Shown here piece after piece: positions 33,620-43,618 of a stretch of 46,453 bases of DNA; the first letter of the stretch is position 1; each line of letters begins with the position of its first letter. Source of the stretch: Welwitschia mirabilis (lineage: Eukaryota > Gnetophyta > Gnetopsida > Welwitschiales). The notes under the pieces are model-generated. The model saw only the letters and a program-made list of their open reading frames with translations, did not search any database and was not told the origin of the DNA. The stretch is taken from contig JBOZIK010000001.1 of NCBI GenBank assembly GCA_051453625.1, positions 136,523,103 to 136,569,555 of the forward strand, given 5' to 3'. The translations under genes and the position numbers were made by a program.

Positions 33620-34656
33620 TTGTAAGCATTTTTTGTAGTTCTAAAAAGGTTTTTGGACATTTTTTGCTAATTGTGAGCCCTTAACCTTATTTTTTTCTCA
33701 TCAAGTGACGCTTGTGGTGTGGAGCAAGATCCACTGAACTTGACTTTTATTGTGAATTGGATAGATGAACTAAGTTTGGGATGTTGAGCAAGATCCGCTT
33801 AGCTTAATTATACCAAGTCAGTCTTAGTCCTCGTATGTCTCTTTTTGGTGTTTTTTCTTTTTCCTTTATTACATTTAAAATTTAATTTTTTGTGACTAAA
33901 CTTTAAAATTGGAAATTTCTTTCATCCCTAAACACATTACACTAGTAATAAATCTTGGTTGGTGGCAAGAATGAGGAGCCTTATGTAGACAGAGATCTAT
34001 GTTAGACTATGTTGTCTTTGAGCTTGTTATGCATTCTTAACTACTTTAAGTATAAAGTCCAGACTATATAGAGAGCCATATTTCTCTTAAGTGGANNNNN
34101 NNNNNNNNNNNNNNNNNNNNNNNNNNNNNNNNNNNNNNNNNNNNNNNNNNNNNNNNNNNNNNNNNNNNNNNNNNNNNNNNNNNNNNNNNNNNNNNTTGTA
34201 AGCATTGTTTGTGTTTCTAAAAAGATTTTTGGACATTTTTTGCTAATTATGAGCCCTTAACCTTATTTTTTTTCTCATCAAGTGAAGCTTGGGGTGTGGA
34301 GCAAGATCCACTTAACTTGATTTTTTTCCCTCTCACGTAGACTTTTATTGTGAATTGAATAGATTAAACTAAGTTTGGGATGTTGAGCAAGATCCACTTA
34401 GCTTAATTATACAAAGTCAATCTCAGTCCTCGTATGTCTCTGTTTGGTGTTTTTTCTTTTTCTTTAAAATTGGAAATTTCTTTCATCCTTAAACACATTA
34501 CATTGGTAATAAATCTTGGTTGGTGACAAGAATGAGGAGCCTTATGTAGACAGAGATCTATGTCAGACTACATTGCCTTTGAGCTTGTTATGTATTCTTA
34601 ACTACTTTAACTGTAAAGTCCAGACCATATAAAGAGCCATATTTCTCTTAAGTGGA
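33620..34656. repeat. Gap-flanking duplication around 100 N (34096-34195) in the copia leader
   Basis: 33620-34095 (ttgtaagcat ... taagtgga) aligns end to end with 34196-34656, with scattered substitutions and an indel near the acctttaaaattgg stretch. The left copy ends at the gap and the right copy starts at the gap, the signature of an unmerged contig overlap or two alleles. Confidence 0.85.
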
Positions 34657-35284
34657 AACGTCTCGGGTGCCTCAAAGTTTAGATTCCCACCTACGCCTTG
34701 ATAATCAAAGGTATATTAGGTGAAGGCTAGAGGCACAGTGGTAGGGTCTACTTGTATTTCATCACTAAGTTGATAGGAAGTCATAATTATAATTAATTTA
34801 AATTTACAGAGCCTAAGGTATAAGTAGGTTGCCAAAATTGTATGGTAGTCATTCTTTAAGGGGTTGATATAGCTGAGGTAGCTAAAATTAGCCAATGACT
34901 TCAATGCCCCACCGAGGTGATTCACATTTTTGTCCTTTTACTCCCTCAGGAGATAAGAGTACCACGTTTGAAGAGATGATGTGATCATTACCCGAATTCG
35001 TGAGCAGACTCTAAGACCAATAAACCTACATATTCAAATTTACTTTACTTACATTAACAAATTTTTAATAAATTACCTTATTTATTCTCATGCATATAGG
35101 TTTTTCATTGTTTAGGATGGGCTCCATCTTAGTTATCATACTTTATGGTTTGGATAGATCACTCGTATTTTTGGGATTAATACCTTTTAGTTGTGATTAT
35201 ATCTTCTCCTCATGACTTTATTTTTTTTGTTGCATTGTGACTTAGATAGATCACTTGAAACTTATGGATAAGAGTGAGATCCCT

Positions 35285-35455
35285 TGTTTTGTGACTATAC
35301 CATTATCTTCATTTTCTTCNNNNNNNNNNNNNNNNNNNNNNNNNNNNNNNNNNNNNNNNNNNNNNNNNNNNNNNNNNNNNNNNNNNNNNNNNNNNNNNNN
35401 NNNNNNNNNNNNNNNNNNNTGTTTTGTGACTATACCATTATCTTCATTTTTTCCT
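35285..35455. repeat. Gap-flanking duplication around 100 N (35320-35419)
   Basis: tgttttgtgactataccatt is present immediately before and immediately after the gap, followed on both sides by atcttcatttt. Confidence 0.85.
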
Positions 35456-35602
35456 TTTTTTCCTTCCTTTAGGGTTTTGATGAGTTTTCTTTGTGTGTTA
35501 GATAAATCATTTTCTTAGTAGTGAATGTGAGCGAGATCCCTTTGAAATTCAACTTTACCTCATGACTTGTCAAATCTTTTCTCACTTTTCTCAGCATTCA
35601 TC

Positions 35603-36504
35603 ATGGCTTCTTCATCAATAGGTAAATTCTAAATTTTGTCAGATAGCTTTATGTGTGTATTGACTATTAGAATAATGGTCAACCTTAGGGTGATATTACA
35701 TAATGATTAAAGTTGAGAGAATTGGAATGAGGACTTCATCTCTATAATGCACATTTGTGGTTTTAATAAAGATTTTTTTTGAAAAAGTGCATGTTCCTCT
35801 TTAGAATTTAGATGAAGAAGATGCATGATAAGCCATTTATCGTAAGTTGATATAGATAATGCGAAAATCAGTGGCTACTTTACAAAAAATTTGGTTGATA
35901 GAAGAAAATCTAATTAGACAAACTATTATACTTTACGTAATACATTTTATGCAAAGAATGATCTAGAACTGATCAATATCATCATGAGAATTGACGACCT
36001 TTATTATGAAAAGGGAAAAATGTGTCAGCTCATAGCTCAGATGATAGATATTAAAGTAAAGGTTGCTGAGATAAACCCAATGAATAAAGTTTGCATTCAT
36101 TATGTCAACTTGGTTCGTTACTATTTGGAGGACCCATATTTTCATAGTTATATTATATTTCTTCATGAAAGTAAGCAACTATCTACTATAAACTTTGACA
36201 TGCTCAGTAAGGATCTTATTACCATAGAAGCATAATTTAAGTTCACAGGCTCCTTGTCCTCTGATGCGGCATGTGAAGTTGCTTATTCTCATGGATCTCC
36301 TCATCAACATAAGTGGTCTTCTAGTAACTCTCATCCATCAAAGGCATCTCATCATGAATAGGGTAAGATTCTACAAAAATAGTAAAATAAGAAGCCTAAT
36401 CAGACTCAATCAAACAAAAACAAGCTCAACATACTCCTACTTTGAAGAAAAATAAGTATTAGTGCTCATGATGTGGACAACAAGGTCATACCATGGACTT
36501 CTAT
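35603..36504 (+). pseudogene. Copia gag remnant
   Basis: An ATG at 35603 gives MASSSIGKF then a stop, probably the original gag start. The best open stretch is 35984-36235, with VCIHYVNLV and NFDMLSKDLITIEA matching the C-terminal half of the copia gag (UBN2-type) domain. A CCHC zinc knuckle follows at 36463-36504: C, S, stop, C-G-Q-Q-G-H-T-M-D-F-Y, in which the last Cys is Tyr. Gag would form the virus-like particle that packages element RNA. Stops and frameshifts make it non-functional. Confidence 0.7.
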
Positions 36505-36650
36505 GAGATATCTTAGAGCAAAATTAAATCTATACCTAATGCTAATGTAGTTACTAAAGAATATAAATCCCTGAATGATGAAAATATTTAGTTAAATGTA
36601 GTTTTGATAGTTCTGACTTTGTGGATATGAGTGAGTATAACGAGACTTAG

Positions 36651-36692
36651 GTTCTTGATGGAGGTACTACTTGTCACATGACTTATCGATGT
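36651..36692 (+). pseudogene. Copia aspartic protease active-site remnant
   Basis: Reads VLDGGTTCHMTY, corresponding to the copia protease motif D-S-G-A-x-x-H-M. The catalytic Asp is kept and the Ser is Gly. It lies 150 bp after the zinc knuckle, as expected in gag-pol. Flanking frames contain stops. Confidence 0.75.
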
Positions 36693-36784
36693 GATTATTT
36701 TGATAACTTCATCAAAGTACCAAGTTAAGTTTATTTGGTAGAAAAAAATCCATTTCTAGTGAAAGGCTATGGTTCAGTCACCCT

Positions 36785-37040
36785 TAACTTAACATTGCTC
36801 TCTCCATAAAATTTTTCTAATGTTCTACATGTGCCTTTTTTGAGGCTGCGTCTTCTATTGCTTNNNNNNNNNNNNNNNNNNNNNNNNNNNNNNNNNNNNN
36901 NNNNNNNNNNNNNNNNNNNNNNNNNNNNNNNNNNNNNNNNNNNNNNNNNNNNNNNNNNNNNNNCTTAACATTGCTTTCTCCATAAAATTTTTCTAATGTT
37001 CTATATGTGCCTTTTTTGAGGCTGCATCTTCTATTGCTTT
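36785..37040. repeat. Gap-flanking duplication around 100 N (36864-36963)
   Basis: cttaacattgct(c/t)tctccat through tcttctattgctt lies directly left and directly right of the gap with few differences. Confidence 0.85.
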
Positions 37041-37216
37041 TCACTCTGGTGCAAGAAGATCACTCAATCTCTATGATGACGTACTCAATGGAGATTTTGA
37101 TTGCAATTAATAATTAATTATGAAAGGCTATATAGATGAAAATCTTATTCGTCTTCAAGTTTGTATCAAAATGTGTAAGATCACTTGCATAGTTTACCAG
37201 GATGAGATCTCTTTCT

Positions 37217-38160
37217 TGTTACTATGGCATGCTCAATTAAGACATCCTACTCCTCTCATAATGAATTTGATGTGTGAGAATGGATATCGGCTTACTCCGT
37301 TCATCCCACGAGGTTTTTCTTAATGTGAAGCATGTATAATGGGCAAACTAACTAGACAATGGTTTGCACCTAGTAAGTGGCATGCTGATCAAAAGCTTCT
37401 GCTTATTCATAGTGATCTCTGTGAACTTATGCTAGTTTGTACTCTCCATGGCTTTCATTATTTTATATTTTTTATTGATGACTATTCCCAAATGACTTAG
37501 GTATATTTCATCAAGTTNNNNNNNNNNATAATGATGGCCGATATACATATACTGAATTTAAGGACTTTCTTCCTCTTAAAGAAATGCATCATTTGATGAC
37601 TTGCCCTGGGACACCTTGACAAAATGGCATCGCTAAGTGATTTAGTCACATAATCATGGATATGGAAAATTCCATGATGTATTTCAGTGCCTATAAGACC
37701 TATCTTTGGGATAAAGCAATAAATATTGCTATGCATATTAATAGCCGCATTTGTCAATAAACTAAAAAAGGAGTATCTCTAGCTAAGTAGTAGTATGTGT
37801 ACAAGCCAAAGTTGAACCATTTTCATGTTTTTGTTTATAAGTGCTACATCCTTATTCCACACGAACATCATAACACATTTGGAGCACATGCTGATATTAT
37901 CATCTTTGTGGGATATCTAACCAACTAGAAGGGTTGTTGAGTTTATCCTCCAAAGCATCATAAGATCATTATCTCTCATGATCTCATCTTTTCGAAGACT
38001 TCGATCAATGATTCTCAGCTTGATCCTTCGAAGCTTCATCCTTCCTCTAATCCAGCAACCATCTTAGATATTGAATATTCTCTAGTTGAGGAGGGAGATA
38101 TAGCCACTAGTCCTTCTCCAGTTCCTTCTATTGGTACATCTTTTCAACCTAAGGAATTAA
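37217..38160 (+). pseudogene. Copia GAG-pre-integrase and integrase remnant
   Basis: LLWHAQLRHP (37217) and CEACIMGKLTRQWF (37324-37365) form the pre-integrase zinc-binding part. LIHSDLCELM (37402) and FIDDYSQ (37471) follow, then after a 10-N gap NDGRYTYTEFKDF, then PGTP-stop-QNGIAK-stop (about 37606). The first catalytic Asp (H-S-D) is present. The residue at the expected catalytic Glu of Q-N-G-x-A-E is Lys. The C-terminal part includes IIIFVGYL (about 37896) and HKIIISHDLIFSK (37960). Several stops are present. Integrase would join element DNA to the host chromosome; this one cannot. Confidence 0.8.
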
Positions 38161-38299
38161 ACAAGTTGATGCTATAAACACTCTTAATCATAATTCTAAT
38201 AACAATTCAGTAGGTTCTTTAACCGAAGAAGCTGAGACTACCCATAGGCGACATCGATGTAGTTGGCTACAATCTACTTTTCAAGAGGTTTGTGATGAT

Positions 38300-38530
38300 G
38301 AAAAGGGTAAAACTAGAACTAAACATAGCTTGCATTTAATTTATGATGATGTTGACGAGACTCATTTAACTTTTGATGTTAAACCAACTTCTTTGAAAAA
38401 CATCATTCTATATAATCAGTGGGTCCAAGCCATGAAAGAAGAATACTATGCTCTTGTAGAAAATGGTACATAGGAGTTGGTTTATAAAACCAAGGAACTT
38501 CTATAGCATAAAGTTATTGCACTAGTACAT
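38300..38530 (+). pseudogene. Start of copia reverse transcriptase, truncated
   Basis: QWVQAMKEEYYALVENGT then a stop and ELV (38416-38483) is the conserved entry to copia RT. The RT body and its Asp-Asp active site are missing: within 50-100 bp the sequence passes into the post-pol block shared with 41476. Confidence 0.75.
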
Positions 38531-38579
38531 CATTTGACTATGGAACCAACAACTTCTACTCAAACAAAGATACCTGATC

Positions 38580-38644
38580 TAGAGAAGTTCCAGTATTTCC
38601 AATCCAAGATTGGATTGACGATGAGTTGAAACAAACTCATTTCT
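38580..38644 (+). repeat. 65-bp post-pol block, copy 1
   Basis: gagaagttccagtatttcc through acaaactcatttct is almost identical to 41476-41540. It ends at the 100-N gap (38645-38744). Confidence 0.85.
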
Positions 38645-38744
38645 NNNNNNNNNNNNNNNNNNNNNNNNNNNNNNNNNNNNNNNNNNNNNNNNNNNNNNNN
38701 NNNNNNNNNNNNNNNNNNNNNNNNNNNNNNNNNNNNNNNNNNNN

Positions 38745-40059
38745 ATTAGCTTCATCAAAAACCCAATTCTTCTCAATGAAACTATAAACATTCTTCTCAT
38801 GCAATCATGCATTTTCAAAAACAAAGTGTGAGCTCCTATTCTGCATTTTACAGCTAGTTAAAATAATGATCTATTATTAGAACACCATCTCCTCTTACCT
38901 TCTAATCATTAGTCCTACGCTCTTTTTAGATTCACTGAAACTAGGGCTCGAACAATTCTGAAAAAAAAATTATTTGGGTTCCTCCTCTTATCAAACTAGG
39001 TAAACTACATTATTTGAATAGGAACATCTATCATTTAGAGCCTTTTCAATATTTTTTCCATCTTTTCTACCCCTGATTCATTCCCTCTTTTGTCCTTAGC
39101 TTCTTGTCTGTCCTAAGAGTTTGGTTGAAGTTCCCATTTATCATGCACTTCTTACTTAGCAATTTTTCCATTATTAATCCTCAAACTTTACTTTTTATAG
39201 TTAGCACCTATTAGGAGTATATGTTGACTAGCCACTAATCATCTAACCTAAAGATTTGAAATCACCTCTTAAGTTTGGTTTTTGTATATGTGATATCATT
39301 TTGGAAAAGGATAATGAGATCCCCAATGTTTCCATATCTAATAATCCATTCCACTTGATAGTAATTTTTAAGTCTATTTAGCTACTTATATTTTTGACTT
39401 TTTATCTCTTATAAACAAATAATGATAATGTGATGACAATAAGTTAACTCTTCTAAATTTCTAAACTTCGAAGTAGCCTTCATTCCTTGAATATTCTAGT
39501 TTAGAATATTTATTTCAAGAGTTTGCTCTTGAGGTTTTTCCTTAAAATGTCCTTAAGGGCCATATATGAACCATTTGTAATATTCTCCACTAATTCCTTT
39601 CTAAATTTTATCATCACTAATGGCCTTATTGGCTTTTTTTTTTACTTCCTTCTATTTCTCTTACTTCTTCTATTCACTTACATAATCGAAATCGTAGTTC
39701 TGTTCCTCATCCTAACCGCTGCTTAGAAGTTTAAATCTATTAGCATTATCACCATCCTACTTCCGAGATTTCATGTACCTTGGAAAAGGGGATTCCTTTC
39801 ATCATTTCTCTTTAATCTCATCCTACTTACTAGGCCTCTTTTTGACTTTTGACTAGACTACTATCTCAACTTTTCTTCTTCTGTAAATTACTTAAAACTT
39901 ATTCCCTGATTTCTTGAAGTAGCACTCTTTTGACAGATGCCCAAACCTCTTATAGATCATGCATTTGGTTGTTGCACAAGAGGGGGCTTTATGTCATATT
40001 CTCCTGCATCTACTATATATTACTTCTTTATCTTTTATGCAAAATATCAATAAATAACT
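38745..40059 (-). mobile_element. Nested fragment with minus-strand gag-like zinc knuckle
   Basis: On the minus strand, 39966-39904 reads KCMIYKRFGHLSKECYFKK, a CCHC-type knuckle in which the second Cys is Tyr. This is opposite in orientation to the copia element around it. The rest of the interval is AT-rich with only weak coding-like stretches. It probably represents another retroelement fragment inserted in the element, between the truncated pol and LTR-B. Confidence 0.4.
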
Positions 40060-40227
40060 TGCTCAGACTTATATACATCATGTTCCCATGCCTTGGGATT
40101 CATGAAAGCCCTATAGGTGTGCTCGTCTATATAAGTAAGCTCTTTATTAAAATAAGAGAGAAGGGAAAAAAAATTTATGTTTTGTAAACCTTGTTGTTTT
40201 GATTCTCGGCACTCTTATTTTCTAACA
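40060..40227 (+). repeat. LTR-B (168 bp), middle LTR
   Basis: Begins tgctcagactta and ends tctaaca. It aligns with LTR-A and LTR-C over its full length, sharing ctatataagtaagctcttt and gcactctt, but is the most diverged of the three and has lost the exact terminal inverted repeat. Confidence 0.75.
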
Positions 40228-40229
40228 AG

Positions 40230-40258
40230 TGGTATTACATAAGTGGTATTAGAGCTCT
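40230..40258 (+). other. Duplicated primer-binding site after LTR-B
   Basis: tggtattaca at 40230 and tggtattagagct at 40244: a 14-bp local duplication has produced one partial and one nearly complete site (one mismatch from tggtatcagag). Confidence 0.7.
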
Positions 40259-40259
40259 C

Positions 40260-41010
40260 AGGCTAGGATTCTTGAGGTTCTTAAAGATTTTCTTGGAGCT
40301 TCTTATGGCCTCCATCTTTTCCTAAAATCTTGAAGCTTTTAGAGCCTTCTTTTAAAAGTTTTTCTATAATTTTTTGAATTTGTTTAAAGCTTTTGTAAAG
40401 CTTTCTTTAAAATTGTTTTTGTTTTATTTTTGCAGGTGTTGACCTGCATTGACTCGTAACCTGTGCACCTGTGTGCCTCATCATGCCCACTCCCTTGATC
40501 TCATAGTGATGAGTATAGTATAGTTTGNNNNNNNNNNTGTCACCTAGTACCTGTGAATGCACCTTAGCTTCCTTTATTTACCATTAACCATTGGGAACCC
40601 CTTTTTCTATTCTAATATTTTTTTGTATTTTTTTCATGCTACTGGCCTGGTTTCCTTGCTTCTATTTGCTAAATCTCCTATTTACCAGGTCTCCTCTTTA
40701 CTTATCTCAATCATAACCACATCTCTCTTTTGTTGTGCAAATTTGAGTAGTAGAACGCCCTCACCATTACACTCTATGTGGACCTCCTCGTTGATCTTAA
40801 ATCACCACATGTCTATATGTCACTTTGCTACTTGTGCACCAACACCACTAGAGTTTCTTTGTTGCCTACGCATTGACTTTGATTTACTGCCTACACATAC
40901 TATTTAGCTAACCTATTCATTATCTATAGTATTATGTATGATTCAGTGGCTTATCCCTATGTTTTTCTTGCTCAACGTTTGCTTCTGAGATGATGCTTCT
41001 CTTTTTTTTT
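40260..41010 (+). other. Leader of the second internal region
   Basis: Begins with ggctaggattcttgaggttc, as after PBS-A, and includes a C-richer stretch (40437-40910) resembling a decayed version of the leader at 32425-33240. A 116-codon frame at 40557-40907 is a consequence of low purine content. A 10-N gap lies at 40528-40537. Confidence 0.55.
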
Positions 41011-41019
41011 AGCACCAAA

Positions 41020-41467
41020 AATATGGGTCTCACCTATAAAAGAAACTCTCAATTCATCCTCAAGGCATACTCTAACTTAGATTTCATTGGAAAAACTGAT
41101 ACCTCATTGTCAACATCAAGGTATATCATGTTCTTGGGAATGTCACCTTTATCTTAGTGATTAAAGAATTAGGAAACTATAACACAATCTTTAGACAAAG
41201 CCAAATATACTACTACTTCTGAAGCATGTAAAGATTTCAAATGGCTAAGAAAATTATTAGAACTAGTGAACTAAAATAGAATAAGGCCACAAGACTCTTC
41301 GTTAGCAATCAATCAACAATTTGCATAACCAAAGATCTAGTGCATCATGATAAGACAAAACACATTTGTATTGGAATCCACGAAATTAAGGAACTCATAC
41401 AGAATGAAATTATTAAACCAGTATACTGTTCGACTGCAGAACAAACTATCAATATTCTTATAAAATT
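41020..41467 (+). pseudogene. Copia RNase H remnant
   Basis: GLTYKRNSQFILKAYSNLDF (about 41030-41085) and SNQSTICITKDLVHHDKTKH (41304-41363) are in the order of the copia RNase H domain and its D-N-Q-S and R-T-K-H-I motifs; the Asp of each active-site block is Asn here. AEQTINILIKLLG with a stop ends the domain. Internal stops are present. This is the 3' end of pol, directly upstream of the 3' untranslated block. Confidence 0.75.
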
Positions 41468-41475
41468 GCTTGGTT

Positions 41476-41540
41476 GAGAGAAGTTCTAGTATTTCCAATC
41501 CAAGATTGGATTGACGATGAGTTGAAACAAACTCATTTCT
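41476..41540 (+). repeat. 65-bp post-pol block, copy 2
   Basis: Nearly identical to 38580-38644 (gagaagttctagtatttcc here). It continues into a 93-codon frame (41474-41755) without a known domain, in what should be the 3' untranslated region. Confidence 0.85.
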
Positions 41541-41874
41541 TTCTTGTACATCATGGGCTTCATTTGACTTATGAGTTTCTAATTGAAGTCACACTTAATT
41601 CTAGTACCAAAGGATGTGTAGTACAAATATGGCCTACCACTGTGAGATGTGTGGTACATGTTTTGGCCGAGCATTACAAGATGTGTAATGCACATAATAA
41701 GATTATTTGCTACGAAATGTGTAGTAGTAAATTGACTACTTCTTTTACCAAGTAGTTCCCTCACATGACAACTCCTTTCTAAAGGTTTTACTGTACGCTA
41801 CATTCCCAAGGTTTTTCCATGGGCACTTTGGTTTTCCCTTGGAAGAGAGTGTATTTCCATGTTGACTAAGAAAT

Positions 41875-42042
41875 TGCTAATTCTAGTACACATCGTGGCC
41901 TTATGCATAGGGATTCATGAAAACCCTAGTGGTGTGCTTGTATATAAGTAAGCTTTTTGTTGAAAAAATGAAAAAAGGAAAAATAAAATTTATGTTTTGG
42001 AAATCTTATGCTCTCCATTTTTGGCACTCTTGTTTCCTAGCA
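41875..42042 (+). repeat. LTR-C (168 bp), 3' LTR
   Basis: Starts tgctaa and ends cctagca, with the same TGCTA/TAGCA ends as LTR-A. Shares gtgtgctt, tatataagtaagc and gctctccatttttgg. No second PBS follows, confirming it as the terminal LTR. A polypurine stretch ggaagagag lies about 30 bp upstream. Confidence 0.85.
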
Positions 42043-42240
42043 AGATGTCCCTCCAACATTATCCAATGAAGTTGCTAAACATACACCCCTCTCATGTTTG
42101 ATAACAATAGCTTGAACCATGCATTTAAAAAATGTAAACTCACTTATTTATCTAAACATAAAGCATTTGAAATATGGCAGAATCAAGGGAAATATTTTAG
42201 TTCATCTCCTTTTGTTAAAGAATCACTTGAACGAGACTAG
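42043..42240. repeat. Array unit 4, right part, after the copia insertion
   Basis: agatgtccctccaacatt, ctctcatgtttgataacaa, ccatgcat, taaactca and catttgaaatatggcagaa correspond to 31247-31400 of unit 3 and its spacer in the same order. This joins to 31490-32010 when the element is removed. Confidence 0.85.
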
Positions 42241-42966
42241 AACAAGATAGTAGGGTAACATACATGCAAATAAATAGCCAATCCATTTTATTTGGTTCAT
42301 GTCCATTTGCGCTTCAGAACATACAACATGCTGCTAGTACTTGGGTAAGAAGACATGGTTGGTTTTGCATGTAGACGCTGATAATTAAAATAAAAACGGA
42401 GATTGCTTAAAATGCTTTGAAAAAGGCTCATCTCCAGTTGCAATAAATATGCTTTACATTAATAATCCTGACGTCATTTCATGCACTTACCCAAAAAGTA
42501 GTGCATCGTAATTGTTGCACTTCGATCCATTAGAGAACAAAGTCTTATTTATTGATGCATTTATTTGAATGATCTAATTCAAGTAACATGAGCATCCATT
42601 TGAAAACCCACAAATTGCCAATGATTTTCAGAAAGGTCAGCATTGAATGGCATTTACAGGCTCCTCTTTAGAGTCACATATACGCAAAATTGTAACAGTC
42701 TTCGGTACCCTGGTTTTTGCTAGAAAAAAGAAACATTGCTATTGCCTTCAAACTGAAACTTGAGGGGAATATCTTAATTTGTCTGGTTATGGTATTTGCA
42801 GCGAACAAAAGCAAATTGAAAAAAAAAAAAAAAAGAGTCTTTCTCACTACTGAAGGACAGAATATAAAATGGAATATTTAAGAGGCAAATAACAGCTAAA
42901 TACAGTTTAAAATGGCATCTTATACAGTGAAGAAAATGAAATGTGGTTTGGAAGGCATTTCTGATC
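42241..42966. other. 3' flank of the SOFL gene, nothing further recognised
   Basis: AT-rich, with an A tract at 42819-42833. The SOFL transcript (minus strand) would end somewhere here; no single poly(A) signal is convincing. Confidence 0.4.
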
Positions 42967-43416
42967 TTACATCCTGCAAGATGAGACATGAGATGTTGCA
43001 GTGTCTACAATGTCATTCACAGCCTTCTCATTGCCTTTCTTGGGAGACCAAGAAGAAACACTTTGGACACAATCGTCATCCTGATAAGCATAACAAGCAT
43101 CTTTGGCTTCATTTCCGGCCAACACCCATCTACTGGAAATCCGAGACGCCATCTGTTTCTGTTTCTGATTTTGTTTCTGCTGATTTTGGCTCTGCTCTCT
43201 CATTTGCAGGCATCGCCCAGAAGAGGCATCAGAAACCATAGAATTTGAATCCTCGTCCTCTTCCTCCTCCTCGTCATCAGACCCAACATTGCTTTTGTTA
43301 TCTCTGCAAATCTCTTGGCTCTCATCATTTATATATACGGTCCAGCCTGACTCACTCTTTTTGCTCGCCACAGTGAATGCCAGAGAAGAAGCGGAGAAAG
43401 CTTTGAAGTCCTCCAT
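42967..43416 (-). CDS. SOB FIVE-LIKE (SOFL) family protein, 149 aa, complete
   Basis: The single open frame runs from ATG (43414-43416) to TAA (42967-42969). Two short SOFL signatures are present in order: SESGWTVYIN at residues 21-30 and DSNSMVSDASSG at 56-67, separated by a run of acidic residues (47-56). A Gln-rich, basic stretch follows (71-89), then a Ser-rich C-terminal half without a known domain. There is no signal peptide or membrane segment. In Arabidopsis, SOB5 and SOFL1/2 promote cytokinin accumulation and responses; their biochemical role is unknown. Length is in the family's lower range. The start is supported by a TATA box about 60 bp upstream and no earlier in-frame ATG in good context. 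Codons are intact, unlike everything around it, so the gene is probably functional. Confidence 0.88.
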   Translation of the reverse strand: MEDFKAFSASSLAFTVASKKSESGWTVYINDESQEICRDNKSNVGSDDEEEEEDEDSNSMVSDASSGRCLQMREQSQNQQKQNQKQKQMASRISSRWVLAGNEAKDACYAYQDDDCVQSVSSWSPKKGNEKAVNDIVDTATSHVSSCRM

Positions 43417-43476
43417 GAGATGTATGTAATATATGACGTCTTTCAGGAATAGAAGAAATCTTTGATGTGGGTTTGG

Positions 43477-43484
43477 CTTTATAG
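43477..43484 (-). promoter_or_regulatory. TATA box of the SOFL gene
   Basis: ctataaag on the minus strand, in the context gggtctataaagcc, 61 bp upstream of the ATG. It predicts a start site near 43450 and a 5' UTR of roughly 35 nt. A tgacgtc bZIP-type core (43434-43440) would then fall within the 5' UTR. Confidence 0.65.
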
Positions 43485-43618
43485 ACCCATCTTTCTAATG
43501 CCTTTCCTTATAGTGGGGGAAAATTTTTAATATCTAAATGAAAATAGAAATTTTTTATGATGGTTTTCTCTCGCGTTAAACAAATAAAAATAATTATAGA
43601 ATGTATTGTAATGGAAAA

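Larger units (their letters stand above)
32011..42042 (+). mobile_element. Ty1/copia element with three short LTRs (tandem arrangement), non-autonomous, nested in an older repeat
   Basis: Three related 168-170-bp LTRs at 32011, 40060 and 41875 delimit two internal regions in the same orientation. The first holds PBS, long leader, gag, protease, integrase and the start of RT. The second holds PBS, a shorter leader, RNase H and 3' untranslated sequence. A 65-bp block (gagaagtt(c/t)(c/t)agtatttcc, 38580 and 41476) follows pol in both, supporting a tandem element rather than chance fragments. All coding parts carry stops. The RT core is missing from both. Gaps at 34096, 35320, 36864, 37518, 38645 and 40528 leave some order uncertain. 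Confidence 0.75.

Noticed and set aside
41474-41755. 93-codon frame as a separate copia-encoded gene
   Set aside because: It lies after pol in the 3' untranslated part, has no domain, and its first 65 bp are simply the block duplicated at 38580.
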